Assembly (NCBI RefSeq): GCF_008704855.1
Contig: NZ_CP023691.1
Span: forward strand, 1,240,001-1,304,000
Source: Streptomyces platensis
GTDB taxonomy: Bacteria; Actinomycetota; Actinomycetes; Streptomycetales; Streptomycetaceae
DNA: 64,000 bases
Direction of reading: 5' to 3'
Shown: in pieces, positions 51,831-60,932 of the stretch
Layout: every line of letters begins with the position of its first letter
Numbering within the stretch: the first letter of the stretch is position 1
Program-made: the position numbers and the translations under genes
The notes under the pieces: generated by a model
The model's database searches: none
Told to the model about the DNA's origin: nothing
What the model saw: the letters and a program-made list of their open reading frames with translations, nothing else

Positions 51831-52897
51831 ACGACGTCGTACGGAGCGCGAAGCCGCTCGGCTCCCCCACGCCGGCCCCGGCCACCGGGCGCCGGGCCGG
51901 ACGCGGCCGGATTCCGCTGGTCGGGCTCGCCGGTCTGGTGGTGCTCTGCGCACTGGTGACGGTGTCCGTGGCCAACGGGGAGATGCCGCTGCCGCCCGTC
52001 GAGGCGGTCAAGGGGCTGTTCGGTGCCGGTGAGCCGGGCACGGTGCTGGTGGTCCAGGAGTTCCGGGCGCCGCGGATGGTCGCGGCGATCGTCGCGGGCG
52101 CGGGCCTGGCCGTGGGCGGTGCGCTGTTGCAGCGGTTGTTCCGCAATCCGCTCGCCTCCCCCGATGTGATGGGGGTGACCGGCGGCGCCTCGTTCGGCGC
52201 GGTGGCGATGCTGGCCGCCGGGGCCTCGCAGGCGATGATGCCGCTGGCCGCGCTCGGCGGCGGGCTGCTGGCCGCGGTGCTGCTGGGGGTCTTCGGCTGG
52301 CGCTCCGGCACCAGCGTGACCCGTCTGGTGCTGGTCGGGCTCGCCGTACAGGCCGGGCTGTCGGCGGCGGTGAGCTTCATGGTCGTCAGCTTCCCCACCG
52401 AGCTGGCCGGTTCGGCGCTTCAGTGGACCACGGGTTCGGTGTACGGGCGGACCTGGACCGAGGTGTGGTCCGCGGGCGGAGCGGTGGCCGTGGGCCTCGC
52501 CCTCGCCTTCGTCCTGCACCGCCGGCTCGCCGTCCTCGACCTGGGCGACGACTCGGCCGGCACGCTGGGCCTCAACACCCACACCGCCCGGCTCCAGATC
52601 CTGGTCATCGCCATCGTGCTGGCCTCGCTGGCCGCCGCGCTGACCGGACCGGTCGCCTTCGTGGCGCTGGCCGTCCCGCACATGGTGCGGTTCCTCGCCG
52701 GGCCGCCGACCGCCGGGACGCTGGCGCTGTCCGCCCTCGCCGGTGCCGTACTGCTGCTCGCCTCCGATCTGGTGGCGCAGTATCTGCTGCCCGTCAGCGG
52801 TCTGCCGGTCGGAGTGGTCACCGCCACTCTGGGCGCGCCCTGGCTGCTGGTGCTGATGATCCGTCAGAGCAGTTCCGTGAACAGGAGTGTCCGATGA
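51827..52897 (+). CDS. FecCD-family iron-siderophore ABC permease (2)
   Basis: A 356-residue membrane protein of the same family. Motifs are EFRAPRMVAAIVAGAGLAVG, LFRNPLASPDVMGVTGGASF, GDDSAGTLGLNTHTARLQIL (coupling region) and FVALAVPHMVRFLAGPPTAG. The N-terminal 30 residues are hydrophilic and Pro/Arg-rich. Four-base ATGA overlaps join it to the first permease and to the ATPase gene, so a heterodimeric permease is expected. Confidence 0.93.
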   Translation: MNDVVRSAKPLGSPTPAPATGRRAGRGRIPLVGLAGLVVLCALVTVSVANGEMPLPPVEAVKGLFGAGEPGTVLVVQEFRAPRMVAAIVAGAGLAVGGALLQRLFRNPLASPDVMGVTGGASFGAVAMLAAGASQAMMPLAALGGGLLAAVLLGVFGWRSGTSVTRLVLVGLAVQAGLSAAVSFMVVSFPTELAGSALQWTTGSVYGRTWTEVWSAGGAVAVGLALAFVLHRRLAVLDLGDDSAGTLGLNTHTARLQILVIAIVLASLAAALTGPVAFVALAVPHMVRFLAGPPTAGTLALSALAGAVLLLASDLVAQYLLPVSGLPVGVVTATLGAPWLLVLMIRQSSSVNRSVR

Positions 52898-53706
52898 CCG
52901 CCAACCAGCTCTCCACCCACGGACTCGACCTGCGCTACGGCGACCGGCTGATCGTCGGCGGCCTCGACCTGGTGCTGCCCGGCGGCGCCGTCACCGCCGT
53001 CGTCGGCCCCAACGCCTGTGGAAAGTCGACCCTGTTGCGCGGGCTGACCCGGCTGCTGGCGCCGGCCGCCGGCACCGTCGCGCTGGACGGCGCCGATATC
53101 CACCGGATGCCGGCCCGTGCACTGGCGCTGCGGATGGGGCTGCTGCCGCAGCAGCCGGTCACCCCCGACGCGATCACCGTCGAGGCGCTGGTCCGGCTCG
53201 GCCGCTACCCGCACCAGCGGCTGCTGAGCCCCTGGTCGGCGGCGGACCAGCAGGCGGTGGAGGAGGCGCTGCGGCGCACCGGCACCGAGGAACTGCGCCA
53301 CCAGCCCGTCGACCAGCTGTCCGGCGGTCAGCGGCAGCGCGCCTGGATCGCGCTCGCGCTGGCCCAGGACACCGATCTGCTGCTGCTCGACGAGCCCACC
53401 ACCTTCCTGGACCTGCGGCATCAGCTCGATGTCCTCGACCTGGTCGCCGCGCTGCACTCCGAGGCGGGCCGCACCGTGGTGATGGTGCTGCACGACCTCG
53501 GACAGGCCGCCCGCTACGCGGATCATCTCGTGGTCCTCAAGGACGGGCAGCTGGCGGCGGCCGGCGCCCCGGCGGACGTACTCGACGCGGAGCTGGTCAA
53601 GTCCGTGTTCGACGTGGACTGCCGGGTGATCCCCGACCCCGAGACCGGCACCCCGCTGGTCGTCCCCAAGGGCAGCGCGAAACGGCACACCGCCGTCTCC
53701 GCCTGA
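52894..53706 (+). CDS. iron-siderophore ABC transporter ATP-binding protein
   Basis: A 270-residue FepC/FhuC-type ATPase. Walker A is GPNACGKSTLLRG, the Q-loop region GLLPQQPVTPDAITVEALVR, the signature LSGGQRQRAWIALALA, Walker B LLLLDEPTTFLDLRHQLDVL and the H-loop VMVLHDLGQAARYAD. The start overlaps the second permease (ATGA). It powers uptake of the ferric siderophore delivered by the lipoprotein encoded next. The PvuE equivalent in vibrioferrin-type systems. Confidence 0.94.
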   Translation: MTANQLSTHGLDLRYGDRLIVGGLDLVLPGGAVTAVVGPNACGKSTLLRGLTRLLAPAAGTVALDGADIHRMPARALALRMGLLPQQPVTPDAITVEALVRLGRYPHQRLLSPWSAADQQAVEEALRRTGTEELRHQPVDQLSGGQRQRAWIALALAQDTDLLLLDEPTTFLDLRHQLDVLDLVAALHSEAGRTVVMVLHDLGQAARYADHLVVLKDGQLAAAGAPADVLDAELVKSVFDVDCRVIPDPETGTPLVVPKGSAKRHTAVSA

Positions 53707-53770
53707 CCCGAACCCGCTCTCCCCCACGAGCACTTCCCTTTCCGCTCCCCCTGAAGGAAGTCGAACCCTC

Positions 53771-54781
53771 ATGCTCATGAGATCTGCTGTTGCCGGCCGC
53801 CGGCTGCCGGCCGCCCTGCTCGCCGCCACCGTGGGCGCCGCGACCCTGACCGCATGCGGCGGCGGCGCGTCCTCGGACGGCGACGACGCGGCGAAGGGCG
53901 GCGCCGGCTTCCCGCGCACGGTCAAGAGCGTCATCGGCGGCTCGGTGAAGATCCCGGCCAAGCCCAAGCGCGTGGTCGTCCTGGACACCGGTGAGCTGGA
54001 CGATGTCGCCACCCTCGGCATCAAGCCCGTGGGCGCGGTCTCCCCGCACATGAAGACCGAGGGCGGCTTCCCCACGTACCTCAAGGACGAGATCGGCGGC
54101 GTCAAGGACGTCGGCCCGCTGCTGGAGCCGAACCTTGAGAAGATCGCGATGCTGAAGCCCGATCTGATCCTGTCCTCCAAGGTCCGGCACGAGAAGATCT
54201 ACGACAAGCTCAAGGCCATCGCGCCGACGGTCTTCACCGAGACCACCGGCGGCCCCTGGAAGGCCAATCTGAAGGTCCACGCCAAGGCCCTGGGTCTGGA
54301 GAAGGAGGCCGACCAGAAGCTGAAGGCCTACGAGAACCGGGCCAAGGCGCTGGGCGAGGCCATCAAGAAGAAGAACCACGGCAAGATGCCGTCGGCCTCC
54401 GTGGTCCGCTTCGTGGCCGGCCCGACCCGCCTCTACCAGAAGTCCTCCTACAGCGGCGTGGTCCTCAACGACATCGGCCTGGCCCGGCCGAAGTCCCAGA
54501 GCTCCACCGACCCGGTCAAGACGATGCTGGACGTCAGCCCGGAGCAGATCGACAAGGCCGACGCCGACCTGGTGTTCGTGACCGTCGCGGACGACCCGGA
54601 CAAGACCCAGCAGAAGGACGTCACGTCCAACCCGGTCTGGAAGGACCTCAAGGCCGTCAAGGACCACAAGGTCTTCAACGTGCCGGACGAGACCTGGATG
54701 TCCGGTATCGGCATCCAGGCCGCCGAGCACATGCTCGCCGATGTGGCGAAGGCCGCCGGCGTGGCGCTGCCCAAGGGCTGA
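53771..54781 (+). CDS. ferric-siderophore-binding lipoprotein
   Basis: A 336-residue lipoprotein with a Sec/SPII signal ending in the lipobox LTAC (Cys29). The mature protein is a class III (FecB/FepB, PF01497) binding fold: PKRVVVLDTGELDDVATLGI, KPDLILSSKVRHEKIYDKLK, APTVFTETTGGPWKANLKVH and FNVPDETWMSGIGIQAAEHM. Lys-rich surfaces are unusual for this GC-rich genome and could suit a negatively charged carboxylate siderophore. It is 64 bp after the ATPase gene and 91 bp before the biosynthetic genes, all in one direction. PvuB equivalent. Confidence 0.92.
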   Translation: MLMRSAVAGRRLPAALLAATVGAATLTACGGGASSDGDDAAKGGAGFPRTVKSVIGGSVKIPAKPKRVVVLDTGELDDVATLGIKPVGAVSPHMKTEGGFPTYLKDEIGGVKDVGPLLEPNLEKIAMLKPDLILSSKVRHEKIYDKLKAIAPTVFTETTGGPWKANLKVHAKALGLEKEADQKLKAYENRAKALGEAIKKKNHGKMPSASVVRFVAGPTRLYQKSSYSGVVLNDIGLARPKSQSSTDPVKTMLDVSPEQIDKADADLVFVTVADDPDKTQQKDVTSNPVWKDLKAVKDHKVFNVPDETWMSGIGIQAAEHMLADVAKAAGVALPKG

Positions 54782-54872
54782 GCCGGCCGTCCACCCGGGG
54801 GTGGGCCGCCGTCCCCCGGCCCGCCCCCGCCCTGATGTCCCGCACCACCTCGACCCCGAAGGGGCCCCGCTC

Positions 54873-56063
54873 ATGCGGATGTACCTGCTCGCCCTCAACC
54901 CCACCGACTCGGTCACCGATGGATTCCTGCCCGCCGCCGCCCGCCTCGGCCTCGATCTCACGGTCCTGACGGACCAGCCCGAAGCGCACCGGCGGGTCTC
55001 CCCGCAGACCGAGGTCCTGGAGTGCGACGTCCATGACTTCCGCGCCGTCATCACCCGAATAGCCACCCACCACCCGGCCGCCGCGGTCTTCACCAACAGC
55101 GACCACCTCCAGACCCAGGCGGCCCTGGCCGCCGAGTACTTCGGGCTGCCCGGCAAGGACTGGCGGGCCGCACTGCGCGCCAAGAACAAGGCCGAGATGC
55201 GCCGCCATCTCGCCGCGTCCGGAGTCGACACCGTACGGTCCGCTGAGCTCGCCCCCGGCGAGGACCCGTCCACGCTCACCGCGGCCGGCCTGCCCTACCC
55301 CTGCGTCGTCAAGCCCCGCGAGGGCGTGGCGAGCGAGGATGTGGTGCTCGCCGAAGGACCGGAGGAGCTGGTGATGCTCGCCAAGGAGATCCAGGCGCGG
55401 CGCCCGCAGGCGGCGCTGGTCGCCGAGGAGTTCCTGGCCGGTGAGCTCTACACCCTGGAGACCCTGGGCGACGGCCGCGTACGGCATGTCCTGGGCGGTT
55501 TTCACACCACGGTCTCCGCCCCGCCGGCCTTCATCGAGGAGCGGCTCGACTTCGTCGCCGCCCACCCCGAGCCCGTGGTGGCGCAGGTGCTGGCCCAACT
55601 GGACGCGCTGGGCGTCGGGTTCGGCGCCTGCCACACGGAATTCGTGGTCCACGAGGGCCGCGCGCGGCTCATCGAGGTGAACTACCGCGTCATCGGGGAC
55701 CAGTGCGACCTGATGCTCGCGCAGGTCCTGGACATCCCCCTGTTCGAACACATCCTGCGGACCCATATGGGCGAGCCGCTGCCCGCCGACCTCGGCGCGC
55801 GGCGCGACGGGGCGGGCCGGGTGGACTACGCCTGCGCCGACCGGGCCGGGACGCTCACCGCGGCGCCCGCCGCCGCGGACCGGACGGTGGACGGCGTACG
55901 GCTCACCTACCGGCCGCTGCGCGAGACCGGCACCGAGCACCCCCACTACCGCACCAACCGCGACTACCTGGGCGTACTGCGGGCCACCGGCACCGACCGG
56001 GGCGCCGTGGACCGGGTGTCGGACGCGTTCTTCGCGGCCGAGCGCTGGGAGATATCGTCGTGA
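54873..56063 (+). CDS. ATP-grasp ligase, PvsA-like (vibrioferrin-type)
   Basis: A 396-residue ATP-grasp enzyme from ATG 54873 (AAGGGG upstream). Motifs are GLPYPCVVKPREGVASEDVV with ATP-binding Lys147, ALVAEEFLAGELYTLETLGD and the metal-binding ARLIEVNYRVIGDQCDL. ATP-grasp ligases join a carboxylate to an amine through an acyl phosphate. In vibrioferrin biosynthesis PvsA, an ATP-grasp enzyme, links alanine and 2-oxoglutarate. Its position directly before NIS-MFS-NIS-decarboxylase matches pvsA. Other amino-acid ligases cannot be excluded from sequence alone. It overlaps the next gene by 4 bp. Confidence 0.85.
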   Translation: MRMYLLALNPTDSVTDGFLPAAARLGLDLTVLTDQPEAHRRVSPQTEVLECDVHDFRAVITRIATHHPAAAVFTNSDHLQTQAALAAEYFGLPGKDWRAALRAKNKAEMRRHLAASGVDTVRSAELAPGEDPSTLTAAGLPYPCVVKPREGVASEDVVLAEGPEELVMLAKEIQARRPQAALVAEEFLAGELYTLETLGDGRVRHVLGGFHTTVSAPPAFIEERLDFVAAHPEPVVAQVLAQLDALGVGFGACHTEFVVHEGRARLIEVNYRVIGDQCDLMLAQVLDIPLFEHILRTHMGEPLPADLGARRDGAGRVDYACADRAGTLTAAPAAADRTVDGVRLTYRPLRETGTEHPHYRTNRDYLGVLRATGTDRGAVDRVSDAFFAAERWEISS

Positions 56064-57856
56064 CCGCCGCGCTCGACACCGCAACCGGCCGGGCCGCGGC
56101 GGACGCGGAGGAATCCGGACTGCTGCTGCGCGTCCTGGGCGCGCTGCTGCGTGAGGACGTGGTCGGCCTGCGCACCCGCGGCACGCTGCTGGAGCGGCCG
56201 GACGGCCCCTGGCTGCGGCTGCCCGCCGACGAGACCGCCGGGGCGCTGCTGCTGCCCCTCGGTGAGGACGGCTACCAGAGCGCGTACACGGCGCGGCTGC
56301 CGCTCCTCGTACGGGAGTCCGACGGCGCCCGGCTGACCACGGTCGACGAGGTTCTCACGGCGCTCCGCGCGCCGGCCGATCCGGCCGACCACGAGGGCTT
56401 CGACGCCTTCGCCGAGGAGTGCCGCCAGACCCTGGCGACGATGCGGCTGCACACCCGGACCCGGGACGCGGCCGAGGACGAGCTGACGGTTCGTCATGGT
56501 GCGGACCCGGCCGGCTGGCTGGGGCTGAAGGACGGTCTGGCCCACGACACGCTCGCCGCCCGGCTCGACCACCCCGTCTACCCGACCGCCCGCGGCCGGT
56601 CCGGACTGACCGAGGCCCAACTGCGCGCCTACGCACCCGAGTTCCGCCCGGACTTCGCGCTGCGCTGGCTCGCCCTGCCGCGCGCCGCGGTCACCCTTCA
56701 GGGCGGCGAGGCGAGGCTGCCGGCCTGTTGGCCGACGCCTGCCGAGCTGGGCCTCGCCCACCTCGACGACAGCCATCTCGCCCTCCCCGTCCACCCGCTG
56801 ACGCTCGGCGACCCGCTGGACGGTGCGCTGCGCGAATCGGGCCTGGCGGGCGACGCGGTGCTGTCCGAGCGCGCCGTGGTCGGCGTCGTCCCCACCCTGT
56901 CGATGCGCACCGTGGCACTGGACGCCGATCCACGGCTCCATCTGAAGCTGCCGCTGGCCACCGCCACGCTGGGCCTGCGGAACCGGCGCACCATCAAGCC
57001 CCGTACGCTCATCGACGGCGCGGAGGGGCAGCGGCTGCTGGAGACCGTGATCGCCCACGAGCCGCGCTTCCGGGAGTCGGTCCTGCTGGCCGACGAGACC
57101 GTTTACGCGCACGCCGACCACGAGCTGCTGACCGTGCTGTGCCGCCGCTACCCCGCAGGACTGGACGACAGTGCCGTGGTGCCGATGGCCGCACTGCTGA
57201 GCCGGGCGCCCGGCGGGCGGCTGGTGATCGACCACCTCGCCGACCGCTTCTACGGCGGCGATCCGCTCGCCCTGCTGGACGCCTGCCTCACCCTGCTCTT
57301 CGACTGGCAGACCACGCTCTTCGGCTACGGCATCGCGCTGGAGTCCCACCAGCAGAACATCTCGCTGGTGTGGGACCGCACGGCGGACGGCGCCCGGCTG
57401 CGGCTGCTGTTCAAGGACAACGACGGGCCGCGGATCAACGCCGCCCGGCTGCGGGACACGCTGGGAGCCGACGCCCCGGACCCCGCGGTCTTCGCCGACC
57501 CACGCATCTTCGCCGAGAGCGACCGGCCGGTGCTGGACCTGTTCACCACCATCACCGTCCACCTGTGCGCCGGTTCGTACGCCTTCGGACTCGCCCGGCA
57601 CGGACGGGCGCCGCTCGCGCGGCTGCTGGGGCTGGTCCGCGACCGGCTCGCCGAGGCCGTCGAACGGCTGGGCACCGCCCCGGGCGAGCCGGGCGCCGCG
57701 CTGCGCGCCCACGTCCTGGACGCCCCGCACCTCCCCATCAAGGCGATGGTGAGCGCCGGGACGCTGCTCTCCAAGGAGCGTTCGGGCGCGGCCGACATCA
57801 ACAAGCACTACACCACCGGCCCCAACTACCTGCTTCCGACGGGGACTTCCCGATGA
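56060..57856 (+). CDS. NIS siderophore synthetase (IucA/IucC family), PvsB-like
   Basis: A 598-residue NRPS-independent siderophore synthetase from GTG 56060. Motifs are HLALPVHPLTLGDPL (the usual HPWQ is HPLT here), VVPTLSMRTVALDADPRLHL, KLPLATATLGLRNRRTIKPR, GIALESHQQNISLVWD and LFKDNDGPRI; the C-terminal FhuF-like region follows. It condenses a carboxylate such as citrate or its ester with an amine or alcohol using ATP. Its place after the ATP-grasp gene and before the MFS gene equals pvsB, which finishes vibrioferrin assembly. The altered HPWQ motif suggests an unusual carboxylate substrate. Confidence 0.9.
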   Translation: MTAALDTATGRAAADAEESGLLLRVLGALLREDVVGLRTRGTLLERPDGPWLRLPADETAGALLLPLGEDGYQSAYTARLPLLVRESDGARLTTVDEVLTALRAPADPADHEGFDAFAEECRQTLATMRLHTRTRDAAEDELTVRHGADPAGWLGLKDGLAHDTLAARLDHPVYPTARGRSGLTEAQLRAYAPEFRPDFALRWLALPRAAVTLQGGEARLPACWPTPAELGLAHLDDSHLALPVHPLTLGDPLDGALRESGLAGDAVLSERAVVGVVPTLSMRTVALDADPRLHLKLPLATATLGLRNRRTIKPRTLIDGAEGQRLLETVIAHEPRFRESVLLADETVYAHADHELLTVLCRRYPAGLDDSAVVPMAALLSRAPGGRLVIDHLADRFYGGDPLALLDACLTLLFDWQTTLFGYGIALESHQQNISLVWDRTADGARLRLLFKDNDGPRINAARLRDTLGADAPDPAVFADPRIFAESDRPVLDLFTTITVHLCAGSYAFGLARHGRAPLARLLGLVRDRLAEAVERLGTAPGEPGAALRAHVLDAPHLPIKAMVSAGTLLSKERSGAADINKHYTTGPNYLLPTGTSR

Positions 57857-59163
57857 GGACCATCTCTTCTCGCCAGGTCGAACCGGCCGTCGTCGAAACC
57901 AAGGACCGCCCGGGCCTGGGCCGCCGCCAGGTGCACGCCGTGGCCGGCTGCTACTTCGTGGCGTCGTTCGCCGCCCTCGGCCTGCCGCCGTACCTCACCG
58001 AGATCCTGCCCGAGCTGGGCGACGGAGCCGCCCGCTGGGCCGGACTGCTCTACATCGTCCCCACCATCTTCGGTGCCATCGGCGCACCGCTGTGGGGGCG
58101 GCTCGCGGACCGCTTCGGACGCAAACGGCTGCTACTGCGGGCGCAGTTGGGACTGGCGTTGGCATTCCTGCTGGCCGGCTGGGCCGACTCGATGGGCACG
58201 TTCGTCGCGGCGCTGGTCCTCCAGGGCATCCTCGGCGGCACCTTCGCCGCGTCGAACGGCTATCTGGGAGCGGCGCTCGAAGGCCATGCGCTGTCCCGGG
58301 CGCTCACCCTGATGCAGGGCAGTGCCCGTGCGGCCCTGGTCTTCGCCCCGATCGTGGTCGGCTCGCTGACGCCGTGGCTGTCGCCGCACCGCCAGTACGC
58401 CCTGCTGGCCGTGCTGCCGCTGACCGCGGCCGTGATGCTCGCGGCGCTGCCGGAGCCGCCGAGAGCCCCGGCCGCCGCGGCGCGGCAGGCCGAGGCGGTG
58501 GCGGAGGCCGATGCCGTGCAGACGCCGGAGACGGTGGCCGGGACGGGGACGGCGGCGGAGCCGGCCGGGCCTGCCCCGGTCGCGTCCCTGCGCGCCCTCT
58601 ACGCCCTGGAGTTCGCCTTCGTCTTCTCCACCGTCATCTCCTTCCCCTACCTGATCTCCCTCATCAAGGAACGGATTCCCGGCACCGGCCCCATGGTGTC
58701 CGGCGTGCTGTTCGCCCTGCCCCACATGTGCTACCTGGTCGCGGCGATGGCGGTGCACACCGTCTTCCGCACCCGCCCCCGGCTCGGTATCGGTATCGGC
58801 TTCGGCTGTATCGCGCTCGGTCTGGCCGGACACGGCCTGGTGGACTCGCTCACCGGCTTCGTCGCGGTCCGCCTGGTACTCGGTGCCGGACTCACCCTCG
58901 GTCTGGTCTGTCTGTCCGTGCTGGCCGCGGACTGTGCCAAGGGCCGGGCCCCAGGCGGGCTGTTCGGCTCGATCGAATTCTTCTCCAAGGCCGGCGCGGT
59001 CGCGGCCGGTGTGGCCGCCGCGGTCGGCAACGACTGGTTCGGCCCGGCCGCGCCCGTCCTGACCGGCACCGCGATCGCCCTGGTCACCGTCCTCGCGACC
59101 GCCGCCCCTGTTCTGCTCTCCCGCCTCCCCCGCACCCGCAGGAGCCCGCGATGCCTCCGCTGA
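57853..59163 (+). CDS. MFS siderophore exporter, PvsC-like
   Basis: A 436-residue, 12-helix MFS protein. Signatures are the motif A loop GAPLWGRLADRFGRKRLLL, NGYLGAALEGHALSRALTLM, a long Ala/Pro/Glu central loop (about 200-245), VISFPYLISLIKERIPGTGP and FGSIEFFSKAGAVAAGV. It lies inside the siderophore operon and overlaps both NIS synthetase genes (ATGA upstream, 13 bp downstream), so export of the product is the likely task. Position and family equal PvsC of vibrioferrin clusters and SbnD of staphyloferrin B clusters. Confidence 0.9.
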   Translation: MRTISSRQVEPAVVETKDRPGLGRRQVHAVAGCYFVASFAALGLPPYLTEILPELGDGAARWAGLLYIVPTIFGAIGAPLWGRLADRFGRKRLLLRAQLGLALAFLLAGWADSMGTFVAALVLQGILGGTFAASNGYLGAALEGHALSRALTLMQGSARAALVFAPIVVGSLTPWLSPHRQYALLAVLPLTAAVMLAALPEPPRAPAAAARQAEAVAEADAVQTPETVAGTGTAAEPAGPAPVASLRALYALEFAFVFSTVISFPYLISLIKERIPGTGPMVSGVLFALPHMCYLVAAMAVHTVFRTRPRLGIGIGFGCIALGLAGHGLVDSLTGFVAVRLVLGAGLTLGLVCLSVLAADCAKGRAPGGLFGSIEFFSKAGAVAAGVAAAVGNDWFGPAAPVLTGTAIALVTVLATAAPVLLSRLPRTRRSPRCLR

Positions 59164-60932
59164 CCAATTCCCCCGGCCCCACCGTGGCACCCGCCGCCCC
59201 CGCCGGGCTGCCCACCGCCGACCAGGCCGTGGCGCACACCCTGCTCAACTGCCTGCTGCGCGAGGTGTCCGGACCCGAGCACCAGACCGCAGTCGACAAC
59301 GGGCGGCTGCTGATCCGGCTGCCGCGCCGCGGGGTGCTGCTGCGGGTCGCGCTGCGCCGTACCTCGCTGCTGGGCGCGCACCGGTTCACCGGCCCGGTGT
59401 CCGCACAGACCGACGGCGGCTGGGCCGAGGTCGGCTGGCGCCGGCTGGCCGAGTACGTGCACGCCGAGCTGTCGTTGCGGACCGGCGTGGACAACGAGGA
59501 GTTCCTGGCCCAGATCGCCTCCAGCCACCAGGCCGTCTCCACTGCGCTGGCCGCCCGTACGGAGCGGCAGCCGGGCACCGGGGAGCACGACGCGGAGGAC
59601 TGGCAGGCCGCCTATGTCACCTCCGAGCAGTCGCTGATCCTCGGCCACCGCTTCCACCCGACCCCCAAGGCCCGCACCGGCGATCCCGCCGCCTGGCAGT
59701 CGTACGCGCCCGAGACCGGGGCCGCCTTCCCGCTGCTGCTGCTCGCCGTGCGCGAGGAACTGATCGCCGAGGAAGCGGCCGAGGAGGGCGCCACCGCCCC
59801 GCTGGACGCGCTGCACTCCGAGGTGCCGGACGGCTACCGGCTGCTGCCGGTCCACCCCTGGCAGTACGAGCTGCTGCGCGACCACGCCGGTCTGCGGGAG
59901 GCGCTGGACCGCGACGACATCCGTGTCCTGGGTACCGGCGGGGCGCCGTTCGCCGCCACCGCGTCCGTGCGCACGCTCTACGACGGCGAGGCGTTCCTCA
60001 AGTTCAGCCTGAACGTCCGGATCACCAACTGCCTGCGGAAGAACGCCAGTTACGAGCTGTCCGGGGCGGTGGCCCTCACCCGGCTGCTGGCGCCGGCGCT
60101 CGCCGATCTCGCCACCCGGTTCCCCGGCAGCGCGGTGCTGCGCGAACCCGCCTATCGCAGCCTGGCGCTGCCCGGCGCCGACGGCCGCCCGGACACCGGC
60201 CTGCTCGAAGGGTTCGGCGTCATCGTCCGCGAGGGCCTTTCCCAGCGGCTGCTGCCCGGCACCACCCCGCTGCTGGCGGCCGCCGTCGCCGATGAGTACC
60301 CCACCAGCCCGGCCCATGTCTCCCGGCTCCTGGACGGCGCCGGACCGCAGGCCGCACTGGACTGGTGGGCCGCCTACCTCAATCTGCTGCTCCCGCCGGT
60401 GCTCGCCGCCTACTTCGACCACGGTCTGGTGCTGGAACCGCACCTCCAGAACGTGCTGGTCTGCGTCGACGGCGACGGGATGCCCGCCCAGGTCCTCTTC
60501 CGTGACCTGGAGGGCACCAAGCTGGTCCCCGAGCACCACGCCGAGCTGCTGGCGTCGCTGCCCGAGCAGGTCGCGGCCCCGATGACCTACGACGCCCAGC
60601 GCGGCTGGGACCGGGTCGTGTACTGCCTGCTGGTCAACCACGTCGCCGAGATGCTCGCCGCGCTCGCCGATCTGCACCCGGGCACCGAGGCGGAGCTGTG
60701 GGCGCAGGTGCGCCGCACCCTTCAGACCCACGCGGACCGCTACGGCTGCCCGCCCCGGCTGGCCGCCCTGCTGGCCGGTGTCCCGCTGCCCGCCAAGGCC
60801 AATCTGCTCACCCGCTGGGAGCGCAAGGCCGACCGTGAGGCCGGCTATGTCCTGCTGCCCTCGCCGCTGGCCGAGGCCGTTCTGTCCGGTGCCGTGCGCG
60901 CCGACGACACCACCCCCTGGAGCGCCCGATGA
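59151..60932 (+). CDS. NIS siderophore synthetase (IucA/IucC family), PvsD-like
   Basis: A 593-residue NIS synthetase from ATG 59151 (AGGAG upstream, within the exporter gene). Complete family motifs are LLPVHPWQYELLRDHAGL, FAATASVRTLYDGEAFLKFS, LNVRITNCLRKNASYELSGA, FDHGLVLEPHLQNVLVCVDG and LFRDLEGTKLVPEHH. HPWQ and KNASYE are typical of enzymes that activate citrate. In vibrioferrin synthesis PvsD joins citrate to L-serine. The decarboxylase gene follows with an ATGA overlap, as pvsE follows pvsD. Confidence 0.92.
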   Translation: MPPLTNSPGPTVAPAAPAGLPTADQAVAHTLLNCLLREVSGPEHQTAVDNGRLLIRLPRRGVLLRVALRRTSLLGAHRFTGPVSAQTDGGWAEVGWRRLAEYVHAELSLRTGVDNEEFLAQIASSHQAVSTALAARTERQPGTGEHDAEDWQAAYVTSEQSLILGHRFHPTPKARTGDPAAWQSYAPETGAAFPLLLLAVREELIAEEAAEEGATAPLDALHSEVPDGYRLLPVHPWQYELLRDHAGLREALDRDDIRVLGTGGAPFAATASVRTLYDGEAFLKFSLNVRITNCLRKNASYELSGAVALTRLLAPALADLATRFPGSAVLREPAYRSLALPGADGRPDTGLLEGFGVIVREGLSQRLLPGTTPLLAAAVADEYPTSPAHVSRLLDGAGPQAALDWWAAYLNLLLPPVLAAYFDHGLVLEPHLQNVLVCVDGDGMPAQVLFRDLEGTKLVPEHHAELLASLPEQVAAPMTYDAQRGWDRVVYCLLVNHVAEMLAALADLHPGTEAELWAQVRRTLQTHADRYGCPPRLAALLAGVPLPAKANLLTRWERKADREAGYVLLPSPLAEAVLSGAVRADDTTPWSAR

